DNA of 64,000 bases from Toxoplasma gondii ME49 (GCF_000006565.2 NC_031468.1:1116001-1180000); one strand, 5' to 3'. Numbered from the stretch's first letter, positions 32,401 to 45,473 are shown. Translations and numbers: made by a program. The notes: generated by a model from the letters alone, not told the origin.

Positions 32401-35052
32401 ATTTTCCGCCCCTGCGATACAGCAGAGAGACGTGGAGCATCAGAGGTGTCTGTGTTTTTCTTTCTGAGGAAGCAGAGGTCACACAATGATGAACCACGAA
32501 CTCCTGTAATAAGGCATTCGCCTGCGCGCGCGCGTGCTAATGGACCTTTTCTTCGAAAGGGGCGAGATAGTCACAACTACAGTGGGTTTTCTAGCAGACC
32601 TTTTGTAAGCAAAGACGGAATCATTCATCCCCTCCGCAGTCACCCATTTTATGCACTGCAGCCACACCACTACAGCCACAGCGTGTCAGGTTTGAAGGCG
32701 TTCCTCGTTCCTTCAGCGCGCCCTACTTCCCTCCCCTTGACGCCCGTCAGTTCAGGCCGAACAAAAAAAAAGAACGCGTTCGCTCCACCTTCTTTTCTGT
32801 GAATGCCTTTCCTGTGTGCAACGTGAAGGTGGAGTGTCTCTGTGTTGTGCGTCAGCCGGAAAGATGTAGCGCTGCAGTCTCAGTGGTTGCTGGAGATGAT
32901 CGACGAAGGCCATGCCATCGACGCATGCTGGCTGGACCGTCTCTTGGCGGCGGCGTCCGTCTGCGACCCGACAACGACGGCAAGTCTGTACCGGGATCTG
33001 GAGTCTCGCAGTACGTTGCTGTCTCCGGAATGTCTTGCGGTTCTCCAAAGTGCGAAAACATACATTTCTGTCGGCACCAATTTGATGCGCCGAGCAGCAG
33101 GATCTGGGAGTGCAGGGAGCAGACGTCTGGGGAGACAGGAAGAGTTGAAGAGGGGATGCAAGAGCTACAAAGGAGGAGAAGAAGACGTGACCAGCGACGC
33201 GTCGCCCTCGCGTGCGTCTTGCGAAGGGAAGGCCCAGGTACGCAGCGTCTCGAGGTTCTGTATGACTGCTGTGCACCACTGGCCCAGTCGACTGAAAAAA
33301 CAGACAGCTAGATATGGTGGACTGCTATATTCTAAAGAGCAGGAGCAACAGAAGCAGGTGTCAAGAACGATTTTTGGAGGTGTGTGAGAGTCGAGGACTC
33401 ACGAGAAGAAAGGGAGAGAAGAGCAAGGGACCGCGTTCCGCAGCTGTCTTTTTGTGTTGTCGGTAGAGTGGATTTTGGGCGGTGGAGGGGGGGGAAAGGA
33501 AAGAAAGGTGACTTGGGAGAGAGAAGACAAACAGTGTCAACGAGGAAAAGCACAGAAAAACGGACTGAGGGTGTGTCCGGTCAGTGTGACAATCGAGGCG
33601 TAGACGACCGGGAGCGTTGTCCAGTGGTTTTCGTTTTCACTTCGCTTGTGTTGCCTGTGTGTTTGATCAGAAGAACGGGGAGACGGGAGTTGCTGGCCGG
33701 GCGTCTGAGAGTTCGTCGCCTTCGAGTGCGCCGACGTTGAACCCAAACGCTCCGGAGTTTGTGCCGCTGACTTTGCGTTCTTTGCCCCGCCGGTTGCCGG
33801 AGACAGTTTCGGGGCTGCGCTACGCGTTTTCTCCTTCGTTCTCTCCTCCCTCGATGTCTCCGTCGCAAGTTAACAGCGCGGCTGCTGCCTGCCCCGTGAC
33901 GGCCGCGACGGTGGACCTCAGTGCGTTCGGCACTACTTCCTCGACTCTCTCGCCGGGGCTCTCCAAGGCGAACCTGGCGCAGTTGTCGACTCTGCGCCTG
34001 CTCCAGACTCAAGGGCCGCCGCCGGGTGTCCCTACACCCGACGCAGTCGCAGCGTCTCTCCTGGCGATGCTCTCCACGTCGCTGTCGCCTGCGCCGGGGG
34101 TGCCGGAGCAGTCTGCGGAGTCTGCGCGACGAGACTGGGTTGCCAGCAGGGGCGAAGAGGCCCTCCAGACGAGCGCAGAGAAGCAGCCAGAAGACTCGAA
34201 AAAGAGCACACTTCGACTCCAGATGCAGGAAATGTACACGCGAGCGAAGGAGGGGAGGGGAAAGGTCATGCATGCAGGATCTGGCGTGAACAAGGACAAG
34301 AGGGAGAAAGAACGGACGGGTGACAAGAGCGACGGGCGGCGCAAGGAGGTACGTTTCGAGCACTGGTCGCCGCGGAGGATGGATGTACGGAGGAGGCGGC
34401 AAGGAACAACGAAACAGAGAAAGAGAGAGAAGCAGCGACGGACTGAGAGGGGAGGATTTTTCGCTGAGACAGCGAGACACGCAAGCAGTGAGGAGGAGGT
34501 ATCGAAACGACATGGGTGGCGGGCCGGGGAAAGAAAGGACTGTGGGAGGTCCGAACTATCACCAAGAGAAGAGGGGAGGGTGTGTTTGTCTGGGAATCCT
34601 AAAGAACGCCGCTGGAGCACATGGTGAAGTTGCCACGGTATAATTAGACAGTGGGTGTCTCAGCACTAATGGTCTGTGGGGAGACTCAGATGAAATGTAC
34701 TTGCAGCTTTCTCTGTTTCCGCTCGTCTTTTGTGGACGTTGATTTCGTTTTTTCTTGTTTGTGTTTCCAGGAGACAAAAGTGACGTCGTGTCTGGACCAG
34801 TTCCAAGCGTTTAACGACAAGAGGATGTCCGATTCCCTGAACTCTGTCCAGAAAGAAGGGAAGCGAGGTGCCAGCGCGAGTTCTTCGGAGAACGTTGACG
34901 AGAAAGAAGGCGAAAATGAAGAGAAGTCTGTGAAACTCTCGCTCCCGGACAGCGACCGCACGAGCGTCTACCACGGCGATGACGAGCGTGGAGCAAGTGA
35001 CAGTGGGCAGAGTGAGCTGGAGAAGCCGGTGAAAAAGGCTTCAGAAGAGTGA
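29433..35052 (+). CDS. Membrane-anchored PPR-like protein with PAM2 motif (7 exons, about 1018 aa)
   Basis: Exons 29433-29588, 30206-31027, 31458-32080, 32217-32330, 32856-33237, 33671-34348 and 34771-35052 total 3057 nt in phase; stop TGA is 35050-35052. The first splice joins two hydrophobic halves into one membrane span at about residues 40-62 (WIFAVLVVLIIEL then AGLLLYLVG), followed at once by RALRRR, which predicts a cytosolic C-terminal part. Residues 63-525 are Ser-rich and acidic, probably disordered. About 525-640 hold three helical-pair units of about 35 residues typical of pentatricopeptide repeats (ITVHDSLRAENVKID, QWLLEMIDEGHAID, SLYRDLESR), which span two splice sites. Residues 722-731 read LNPNAPEFVP, a textbook PAM2 motif, the peptide bound by the MLLE domain of cytoplasmic poly(A)-binding protein. 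The C-terminus is charged. A role tethering mRNA or PABP to a membrane is inference. An in-frame ATG also exists upstream at 29232, but 29433 has the better context (A at -3, G at +4). Confidence 0.85.
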
Positions 35053-38000
35053 AAGGACGCTGAAGAGAGGACGCGCGACGAACTCAGAGGAGCAGGGAAA
35101 AGCAGAGGGGAAACCTGGTCGGAGATTTCAGGAGGAGCCGCTCAGAATTGTCAAGAAGAGAGCGTGAGGAAACGTCTGTCTGTTCCGAGCTCGCCCTCGA
35201 AGTGAAAGGGGTGGACTAAAGGGGAGGAGAGGCGATCCAGGTATGCGCTTGAAGGGACGGCGACGCAACAGGTTTTCGAAAAACAAGGATCTGTGTAAAG
35301 GACCAGATTTTTTCGGGAAGTGCTCGTTTTCTGTGTTCGAAGGTGAATGCTTTTTCTGTGTACATACATCTGTAGAGCACGGCGATCTAGGAAAAGACTT
35401 AGATCTGCCGAGGACGGTGTGTGTGCAGACTCCTTTTGTTTCTCCGAGTCTATGTACAGCTGAAATCGCACACCCGAAGGGAAGGTTTTCGCGATTCGTT
35501 TTCGACGCGTGGGAAAGGTCTAAGGGTGCCGATTCCTGTCAAAGTGTGGATTAGCGGATTTGAAAAGAGCGTCGGAGCGGTCCTGGAGGAACGACTGTGA
35601 CTCGCGACACACAGTTAAGAGCGGAGAAAAGATGGGGGAAGAAAGGGCAGAAGCGGAACCGTCGGCTTCTCGGAATGCCCCCGTTTCGTTTAGTTGCATG
35701 CTCGCGAGTTCGTGTTTTCCCGCGCGTCCGGCAGAAATCCACTATCGGCCACGGAGAAGCGACGAAGCGCCGCCACCACAAAGGGGGAAAAGCGGCGGTG
35801 GGTGCTTTCACGAGAGGCGAGGGGCAGCTGCAGTTTCGACTTGTTTTTCTCGCCAGCACGAGTTTTTTTCCGGTAGTCAATCAATTCGGGTCGTCAAGAC
35901 TTGCGCGTGGAACGGGTCTCGTGTTGCTGCCTCGAGCGTCGCGCAAACAGACGAGCGTGACTTTGTGTCTTCTACACACAGTGGGGTGAGAGCTCTACGG
36001 GGGTGTGAGGTGACTGACAAAAGCCCAGTTGATCACGGGGAAAGTACTCTTTTCTTCCGGCGCAGATTGTCTTCAACGAGCGGTACACGTCCTCAGAGGC
36101 GCATGCGTCGTTGTAACCGTCTCGAGGCCCCCGTGGAGAACAACAAATCCAGTTGTTTGTGTGACGCCTGTGTCGTGTGTGGGAAATGCCAGTGAGATTT
36201 CTGTTCGACAGAAAGAGAAACGTTTGTTCTCCTTCCTCGCTTCGGAGGCAAGCTGTGTGCGCGTCTGTGCTGCCGGGGGACCGGAGGCTTGACACCTTGC
36301 GTGCTGTCGGGGGGAACGTTTTGCGTGTTTGTGTGGACGACGCTCGTGTCTTTTTCGAATCTCACCGTCTCTCCGCCAGACTGTCGCGTGGGAGACCCGA
36401 ATGGGGTTGTCCGCATTCTCCTTCGGTCCACCCTTTGATTAAAATTTCTTTTACGCAAGAAAGAACGAGCCAAGGTGTCGGGTCGCGGAAACGCGCATTC
36501 GCGTGGACGTTACGGCGCCCGACTTGCGCATCTCAAAAAACCAATAGGTGTGGACTTCATTTAGTCCTCTCCTGGAGCATTCGTTCGCGTTTCTGCCCAC
36601 AAGAACCCAAAGAATAGGTGATGGATTTCAGTTAGTTCTCAAGAACAATCTCCTATTTGTGCCGTATGCACTCCACTTTTTGATCTCTTCTGAACTATTT
36701 GTGCTCACCTAGAATAAGAACGGCGAATCAGATACGCCCCGACAGTATTGCCGGCGTAAAAGTTCGCGGCAACGCTCCTGCGAATTCTGTCTTCTTGAAA
36801 AGGCAGACACGCCAGAGGGGTGGAGCGGAAAGCGGCACTTTCCAGTACTCCTGCGCTTCGGCAGACACACCAAGCACAGCGGTATCCACCGTCTGAAAAT
36901 CAACATCTGTACAGGCAGAGGCCGAAGAAGTGGAAAGCGTTCATTCCCTTCGCGCTGTGAGACTCCAGCAGACCGACAGACGCCGAACCAGGACGTGCTG
37001 TGTCAGGAGACTGTGCCTGTGACTACCTGACTACTGCGAAAGTGCAAACGTGTGAAAAGGCAATGCGATTCAGTTGTGAGAGGCCTCTACGCGCGAAAGC
37101 GACTGTGAAGAAAGATTCTGCTGCGTAAGAGGGACCACTCTCGTCTCTGTGGCACCCCGGACAACTGCTCGCCATTCTTTGGCGACAGAAATCCTAAACA
37201 TGCGGATATGAAATCGAAAGCATTGTAAGACTGAACCTCGTGAGCTTTCTTTGCTGGATCTCTCGAGTGTCTTCTCAGGTGCTTGGCTCGTTTGTCTCCG
37301 TCACGTCCACTGTTCTCCAGTCTTTTCTCGGCATTTGTCCTTGGTCTTGTGTCTGCGACTGTGTCGTGGGTTGAGGAGGCGACGATCGATGTGAAAGAAC
37401 CAGAGGACATCTCCTGGGCGCAGACGACGACTCTTTTCGCATACCCCGCTGGTCTGCGTTTTATCAAGCGAAAATCTTTAAATTTCTTTTGCGCTGTGCG
37501 AGGAGGTGCTTCCGCGTTTGTTCCAGGTGTCACAGCTACGTGGACGTGTGGAAAAAGCATTTAACACTCGCTGGCGACTTGCGTTGTCGACTGTGTTTTC
37601 GCGGGTTTCTTCCCGTCTGATCCACTGCCACACGATCTAGTCTCTCCTCTTGGGTTGTGAAACGCCAAGAGAAGAGCGAATGTTGTAACATGCGACAAAG
37701 AGACGAAAGCAGAGAGAAGAAACTGCTGCAGGACGCCGAAGCGCACACACAACTTACAGCAGGGATACAAGGAACGAGAAAACAGAACGAGGCTCTTTCT
37801 CTTGACGTTGGTTTCCTTCGCAACTGTACATCCTCAGTAGCCAGCCAGGAGAGACCGTATCCGAAAGACACCTCCCCAGCGAATCCGAAGTTTTTCTTTC
37901 CTCCGCGTTGCTCTGTAAGCGACATTTCTCGCACTCCCTTTCGCGTTCCCTGCCTCCTATGCAGCCTCGATTTCCTTTAGCTCCTGAGCAAGGCGTCGAG

Positions 38001-39089
38001 GAATCTCGTTGCCCCATTTACCTGAACATTCATCGCCAGAGAAAAGGTGGAAAAACCAAGGCACGTGCTGCACAAACTCCCCGGAAAGGCGACATTTCTG
38101 GAACTTCCACGGAAGCAAAAAGAGATGCATCCACAGTGGGGAAACTCCAACGAACGAGATGGCTTGTCAGATCCACACGCAAGTCACTGGACACTGACCA
38201 GGACACAATCTTTCGTAGGGAAGTCACTTGAGCGCCGCTGGTGGTGAGTCCGGCTAAACGAAGCCTACACGGCACTGCGTATACGCTATGCGGATCTCCA
38301 AGTGAGCTTCTCTACAGGGAAATCCGTCTATTCCTGGGCAATTCGAGCCTTTTTGCGTCTTCCAGATGGAACGTGTTGCTAACGAAGTTTCGATTCCACA
38401 AAAGAAGTCTGCAGAATTCCTTGAAACGTATGTCAACGCGCGATGCACAGAAGCAGTACCTTCCAGAAAGAGTTCAGAGTAGGCCTGGTGACCCGCCGGC
38501 CATCGCACGTATTCGTTGCAGTTCCACATCTTCTGGCCCTTTTCAAGAAGTTTCATGTCGAACACGTCCTCCACCTGTATGCATGCAGCCGCGGCATACA
38601 CTCCACAAACTTTCCGCATTTGCAAAAGACAAAGCATAGCAAAACCTCGTCGTAGGAGTTGGCGCGTCTTCCCCTTGAGGAACGTTGAAGCGAACGTGGG
38701 TCTGCTGCCAGGCGAGATCTAAAAAAGGCTTTCGACTTGTCTGGATTTCCGAGAAGTTCCCTCTCTGCTTGAAGAGCACGGATGAAAACACGATCCTTCT
38801 TTGCCTAGCCTCTCTGTTCTGCATGCATTCCACTTCAGTCCACCAGAGACAGCCAGAAGTCGCTGGACACGTGGAAACGGTTCACTGGCAGTCTCCCTTC
38901 GCTCTTCCACACCCAGAAACCTGACATCGGTGCAGACAGCCTCTTGCGTCATTGTCACACATGCGAATTCGAAGTAAAATATGCGAATTCTAAGTTGTCC
39001 CCACTTGCACGCGACGCACACAAGCCAGCACTGTAGATCTCGGCTTCGTTCATGTTAGGTATGCCGACGTGAACACCAAGACAAGATTT
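35053..39089. other. Convergent intergenic region; 3' UTRs, no supported gene
   Basis: It lies between the stop of the PPR-like gene (+) and the 3' end of COX5b (-). The open frame at 35560-36195 (+) and the opposed frames near 37087-37564 lack motifs or splice partners. The 37283 (+) frame looks like a secreted peptide but begins at TTG. An alternative last exon of COX5b (38955-39089, -) falls here and is discussed with that gene. Confidence 0.55.
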
Positions 39090-40673
39090 CTAGACCGTGC
39101 TCACGACACACAGACGGCTGTTTATCGCACTTCTTGGCGAGAAAGTGGAGACGCCCCGGTGGGCCTAAGACGAGAGCGATTGTTTGTATCCCCTCTTTCC
39201 GAATGCGTCTTCGACAAGCAGCGGAGAAAAACCAAAAAAAAGGCTGGTCTTCGCCCCTTTTGCTTCTTTTGTCGGCGCACTTACGTCCGGGTCGACAGGG
39301 AAAGGATCTTTTCCATCCGGGAGCGAGTAGAAGACACGGACGAGCATGAAAATCTGGTCGCACTCGCCACAGCGGTAGAGAAACCCTTCTCGGCAGCGGA
39401 ACCAGAGAGGCACGTGCTCTTTCTCGCCAGTTCCTCCCGTGCATCCAACGATTCTGGGGAAAAGCGCATGCAGTCCTCAGTGGAAAGACGCGGCGTCAGG
39501 TGTAGTACGAAGGCATGCAAACCCCAAACAACTGCTTCCTCCTCGGTCCTCGGAAGAACATCCACACTCGTGACAGCACAGGTTCACACATGATACGCCT
39601 GCTCTGTCGTTTTGGCTTTTCTCTTCTGCCGCGATTGCGGACAAAGTGTACACCAACGCTACCAGGCTTTCCCTCGTCTTTTCCCTACGACCTGCCTCCA
39701 TTTCTTCCCTGTATATCTGTGTATATCGTACGCCATCGGTGTTGACGAGGACAGCTGCCAAGCAAACACGAATGCACGTAGGATACTGAAACCCAACGAC
39801 TTTCCCTGTCAGAGTGGTTCCGGCAGGAAGGTGAGAGATCGGAGCTGCAACGCCACACGCCTGACAAATCCCTCTTTTTCTCTTTCTCTCTCACCTATCG
39901 GTGGTCACAGAGGGGCAGAGCACCGGCTTCTCCACAGTGCCAAACGGGCCGACAAAGGCAGCAGCTCTCAGGTGTTCGTACAGCTCGAGAAGGCCGACCA
40001 TGTGCTCGGTTTCTTCAGTCACGATCTGGACAAGAAAAGCGCAAAGTTTCACACGCGAAAACCGTGCAGAAAGTACCCGCGCACCATTGCACAGCGAGCT
40101 TTGATCCGTCCTCTGTCTCCGTCCAGGCACGGGCGCACAAACCAGGCACAGTGATTTGTTTGAAAGAGGTGTGCGAGGAGAGACTCAGGTCTCCCTGCGT
40201 CTTGATCTGGAGACTCTCACCTGCATGCCCATGTCTCTGGCGAGTTGTTTGTAGCTTTTTTGGGGCAGAGTGGCGGGGTCGAGGATGACGGCCTCGCCCC
40301 TGAGCTTCCAGTACCAGTAGTTCTCGAAGAAGTCGAGGTCTTTCGGGTTCTTGCTCATCAGTTCTGCAACGTTTTTTGGCATCGTGTCGGAGGGAAGTTC
40401 GAAGTCTTCGGGCATCGTCCGGCCAAAGTGCAGGTACGTACGCATCGCTGTTTTGCGCGCAGCCGGAGACAGAGCCCCGGACAGAACGCGAGGAGAGAGA
40501 CCGGAGGAGCAGAGAGGAGAAGAGAGAGAGGCGAGAGTGCAAGCGGACGACCGAGCAGCGAGCTGGGAGAAAGAAGAAATGTTCTTGCCCGAAACTGCAG
40601 AGAAACTCTTGGAAAATAAGTGCCTCGGCGCCGCGCCAGGGGCGAACACCTGGGAAAGACGCGCAGCCGCCAT
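39090..40673 (-). CDS. COX5B: Cytochrome c oxidase subunit 5b, mitochondrial (4 exons, about 275 aa)
   Basis: Exons 40673-40221, 40025-39895 and 39453-39285 are firm. The fourth, 39164-39090, uses an acceptor with a good pyrimidine tract and is in phase (total 828 nt). The N-terminus ([20 protein letters not shown] and following Ser/Arg/Ala-rich residues) is a mitochondrial presequence. The third exon carries the family core: [19 protein letters not shown], then [20 protein letters not shown], matching the zinc-binding domain of subunit Vb, a structural subunit of complex IV in the inner membrane. Cysteines stand at about 199, 215, 223 and 226. The mammalian protein has two ligands in GCxC; here the second is absent and Cys215 may replace it. 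The protein is longer than the human subunit (129 aa) through N-terminal additions. The C-terminus is uncertain: reading through the last intron gives a different end at 39165, and an acceptor at 39090 would give yet another (to 38955). Confidence 0.86.
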
Positions 40674-43600
40674 CTCGGCCAAAGGTGCCTGAAAATGACA
40701 CGGAAAACCATGAAAAAAGCTTCTGCAGAGGAAAAGGGTGAGAAGACAAGTGGGATGCCACTCAAGTCGAGAGTCGTGAGAGGAATTCTAGCTTGCAGAG
40801 TAGCCCAAGTGACACAAATCGGGCGTCAAAAAACTGAAGAAGCAACGGGATGGAACCGGCGCCTGCGTTTTCGCGGATCAACAGCCAGACGGCGCCCCAG
40901 AGACGGACAGAAAAATCCGGGTTCGTTGTTGAGCCCTCAGTCGAGGCTTCAAGATTCCCCTAGCGAGCATGTGACGCTGAAACACACACACACGGACTGG
41001 AGAGCACTGAGCGACGGAGGCACGACCTCGTCAGACTCGTCGCCCCGAATTCGAGAGACGTTCAAGGGTGCGCAAAACTCGAAGAAGCTGTGGCGCGAGA
41101 GTGTTAGAGAGACTGGAAAGAAACACTGGGTAGGGGAGACGCCAACTGATCGTCTGTTTCTCCGGAAGAAGCCCGCAAAGAATCCTGTGAAAGAACGGAG
41201 TAAGGCGAAAGGCCCAGCGGAGTCTTCGAGAGTCTTGAGGACGAGATAACGGGAGAAGACAACAGGAAGGCTACGCGAGACAGAAAAAACCCTTCAGACG
41301 AGGAGAGGAGAGCAACGAAGAGAAATCTCTGCAGAGTCAACGCAGTCTCTTTTCCTCATCGTCGGGTGGAGCTGCTAAAAGTCCTCTCTGTGTCGAGGAA
41401 AACGGTCTCTTTGTCGGCGGCAAAGAAGCGCAAAAATTCCGCCAAGAGCTGCCCCGACAGCAAGTCGCTGAGGTGGGGAAAGAAGCCCGGACCTGCGTCG
41501 GCTGGGCAGGCGAACGTAATCAAAGTCCCTATAACTGGTGGGGCTTGCATTGGTTTCTCAGAGAATCTATTTCCCATTCAGTTCTGGCGCAATCTCCTTG
41601 CGAAGTCGGACATGCAGATGTCCTTGAAACTCGATTTGGAGGAAATGTCCAGCGGCGGGAGAAACGGCTCCGCCTCGGATCGCTCTCCAGGTATTCGTAG
41701 CGCCGAAAAACCCGCCGTTCCGTGAGCTGTGCCTCCTCGTGATAGGCGAATGCAGGGCGTGCGCGAATTGCGCATAGGACAGAACAGAGGAGACGAGTGT
41801 CTTCTTGTGCTGTTTACTGTTGATCCGGTTGGAGGGAAAGAACCGCGGGTCGGCGACGAAACCTGGAACCGTTTGAGGAGCCCTCGCATTTCCCTGGGTT
41901 CCTGAAGTGCGCTGCGGCGCACCGCGTGACGGCGTGCAACGGCATTACGAAAGTTGGAGAGACTTCTTGTTGGAGAAAGACGAGACAAGGGAAGGGAAAA
42001 GGAAATCCGTCGCCTTCGTCGGCGCCCCGAGTTCGCCCGCAAACACAGTGCGGCTTCCAGGAACATGTCCGGAAAACTTGACAGGCGATCGACAACGACG
42101 CCTGGTGTACATACACCCGAAGAGGTGTGCGTGGAACGAGCTGTCGCAATCGGCGTTGAGAGTCGGGCATTCAGAACTTACCCAATTTCGTGTCGGCGAA
42201 TTTCGAGAGCCCGCGCGAGGCTGCAGAAGTAATTTGTTGCTCCTGTTCACGTCCCAGCAAGACCGAGTCGCGCTCGACCTCGCTCCCGCGGTCGTCGTCC
42301 TTTCGGTCTCGAAACGAACGGAATGCGTTCGTCCACTTCGAAAATTCGGAAATCACTTGTACACAAATTTGTGTCTGCAGTCCACTTCTTTCGCTGGCTC
42401 CCCGGACACTGCCGACTGCGCGCTTTGCATTGCCTTCCCGAAGATACGCCGAGAAGAGAAAACTGCGGCGCTCCGTGTACCCCCCGTCGGGGCTTGTGTT
42501 GGTGAAACGCGCAGGGGCCAGCAGGCGGCAAGCGCCAGGTGTCTCAGAAGCTCGTTTTCGACCCTCTGTCTGCGAAGGAATGGTCAAATATCATTAGTCG
42601 CGGCTAATTCGGGGTCTGACGAGAGTAGTCTGCAGTTCAGGAGTCCGTCCGGGCCTCGCGAGGTAGCGTCGTCGCCTGCACGTCTCTCGTGCGGGAAACA
42701 AACGGGTGGATCTCGAGTTTCCGACAGAAGGCGTCAGACGAAATGCACTCTTTCGACTCGCGTCAGCTGTAAAAGCGAATTCGGAGGTGGCCGCCGGCGA
42801 CCACGCCTTGGGCTCTGTGTGTGACTCCAGCACAGATTGTCTGGGGAAAAACTTGGCGCGCCTCCACGAGACGCAACGCCGACAGGTCGTCCCTTTCCTC
42901 TCCCGAGTCTGTGAGGAATCTGCACGCACATTTGGCCCTTTGCACTGGCAAAAAAAACATTATGAAGACCTACAGGTTTCGCCGAGGTCGTGACAGGTAC
43001 GACAAGTAAGCAGCACTTTATTGACGAACAGAGAGACACTCTATGCACAAATCGCTTTAACACGAATTGGCTTCTCGCTCAGAACACTGACTAGAGGCGC
43101 CTCGTCACTTCACTACTTGCCCGACAGACGAAGTGGATGGACCGAAAGCTCTTTCCGCTGGAAGCCTCTAACGACTTCACCTGGTTTCGATCTGTTCTCT
43201 CAAACTCGATGTTCACGTCTGGTGTCTGCTGAAAACTCTACGAGGCTCACCACTGGGTGTGCCTCCATGCTAAAAATCCACCGCTTGCGCACGTCAACGG
43301 GTTCGCGAAACATATAAAAGCAGAAGAGGGTGGAAAAAGATGGCACGGACACCACAGTTGTCGACCGGGGAAGACAGCATGCAAAGACCGGAAGATAGGA
43401 CAAGCAGGCGATCTGCCTGCAACACAGTACATGAGAAATCCAGTGACCGATTGCAGCAAGTTTGCTGACTCTGCGTTTTTGCCTTCGGAGTGTTCGCTGT
43501 GGCGGCCACTTTGATTTCACTCGAAAGCTTTCGTGTGCAGAGGGGGAGAGAGGGGCAGCGTGCCTCTCTCGGACAGCGGCTATCCATCTGCGGCGTTGTC

Positions 43601-45473
43601 CACCTCCATCCTGTCTCAGAATTCAGCCCGGGGGCAGTGTGGCAATTTTCACGCGTTCGTAGCGCGAGGAAAGGGGCAAAACACAAACCTCCACGAGTCT
43701 GAGTCGAAGACGACAAGCACCACAGAGCAGCCTTCTTGTAGCAAGCGCCCCCGGGTGTTCAAACCCAGAGGGGTAAATTTACGATATCGTCCTTCTAGAT
43801 TCGAGCCAGAGCTGAAGGTTAAGCCCGCTGTCAACTTGTGTTTCTTGCGGAACAGCGACCCTGGGAGCTGCGATAGAAAAAAATCCGTTGCGAGCGGCCA
43901 TCAGACCCAGCAAAGCGTTGAATTCTGGTCGACCGCCTGCGTGCCATTTGGATTCACGCGAAATGGTTGGTCCGTCAGTGTGTTGCTCTTGTGTGTTGTT
44001 TCACAAGAATCAAGTGTCGTGCATGGGAGTCCAACTGTAGACTAGGTTTTCTCTTCCGCAGCAACATCTCGAAACATAGGCAGAAACGACAGCGTTGCCG
44101 AGACCCTAACACAGCGCCCACCAGGATTTCTGCCGTGCCTCGGAACCGCGACACTGCGGCTATCTGCTGAAGAAATCTCCGGACACGCACTTCTCACTGC
44201 AGAAAACTAAAGCTGCCGACGAGTTCACATGCAAAGCGAGAGTTTAAACCCAGAACAGACAGAATCAAACAGAAACGGCCGGAATGTGATGCTACCGAGG
44301 CGCGTTTTTTTAGCCTCCTCCAGATTCTGGACCACGACGGAAAAAGTGGAAATACACGGCACCCGACTTGGCAGGAAAAACCACGAGTTTAGAACATGCT
44401 TCTTGTCGAAGAGAAAGCAGCTTTCCCTCTTTTGCTGTCCTGCACTGTACAGGACGTTCCTTCCGCTCCCTCTGCGTTGACCGTGATATCGCAACTTCGA
44501 TTCTTTTAGGGATTCGAACAGCTTCGTCCCTTTTCCTTCGTGTTTCTGAACCGCGTGTCTGCCTGCTTCCCTTCTGGCGCACCTCGCGCTCCTGTGAAAC
44601 GACGACGACACATGGAAAGCGCCTCTCTTCGCGTATCTCGACGGCGCGCTCCAGCCCTGGGCCCTTGCTCGAAACCCTTGAGTCTACTTTCCGCGTTTCA
44701 CCCGTTTTTTCTCGTTTCATCCGCTGTTCTTCTCCAAGCTTCGCTGGCCACCTCGTCTCACTCGTCCACGCAGTCGTCGTGATTTGCTTCCAGGCACGGC
44801 CGGCAGTGGCAGTCCACGGGCCAGTCGAAAAACGTCTTCTCTGGCCTGCGAGCACGGGGAAACAGCAGAACAGAAACCTGCCTTGACACTCGCTGGCGAA
44901 AAGAGGCGAGAGAGACCGGGTTCTGATCGAAGAAAATCTCCAACAGGCGCGCAACGCCACCAGAGCCGACGGAGCGGCTACAGCCGACATCAAAGAGACG
45001 GAACAAGCCGAGAAAAAATGGAAGAACGCGCGGAGGAAGACACGACGGCGAAGAGAACTATCAACGAGTTCGAACTGGGAAGAAATCATTAACGCCAGAA
45101 AACGAAGCTTGCATGCAAGGCTGCTCCCAGTCGTGGGAGAGGCGGAAGAAGAGAATGACGGAAAATGTCACAAAAAGAAGGACCACAAAACAGGCATGGC
45201 ACAAGACATAGACGCATCTCTCTGGACAAAAGGCAAAGCAGTGAAAAACCAACGCCGTCAGAGAAAAAACACAACTCTTCATCTGCTTTCCACTGCAAGA
45301 AAGCGGTGGAACACGGAAGACGGACGAGGGAGAAGAACCTGCAGAATCGAGAGGGAAGAAGACACGAGCGTCATCACGCCATCACTGCCCAGATCTGCAG
45401 AAGAGCGAGAAAGAAGCACTGACCAACACACAGAAACTACAAAAGTCGTGGCAGACATCCAAGAAAAGAAGAC
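40674..45473. other. Spacer with many chance open frames; no supported gene
   Basis: Contains the COX5b promoter and the 3' UTR of the 2344-residue gene. The plus-strand frame 41907-42824 (305 codons) starts at GTG and is overlapped by minus-strand frames. The minus-strand frame 44310-45089 has an ATG and 259 codons, but its Arg-rich, motif-free product and its position just downstream of a large gene on the same strand fit 3' UTR better. I see no gene. Confidence 0.5.

Noticed and set aside
37283..37564. Secreted-peptide-like plus-strand frame
   Set aside because: Starts at TTG with no ATG, and an opposed frame covers the same DNA.
38955..39089. Alternative last exon of COX5b (44 codons)
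   Set aside because: In phase and protein-like, but its acceptor has a poor pyrimidine tract compared with that at 39165; kept only as an alternative.
41907..42824. 305-codon plus-strand open frame
   Set aside because: Begins at GTG, has no motif, overlaps minus-strand frames of similar length and lacks splice partners; a chance frame in GC-rich DNA.
44310..45089. 259-codon minus-strand ATG frame downstream of the 2344-aa gene
   Set aside because: Arg-rich product without motif, in the expected 3' UTR position; not enough to call a gene.
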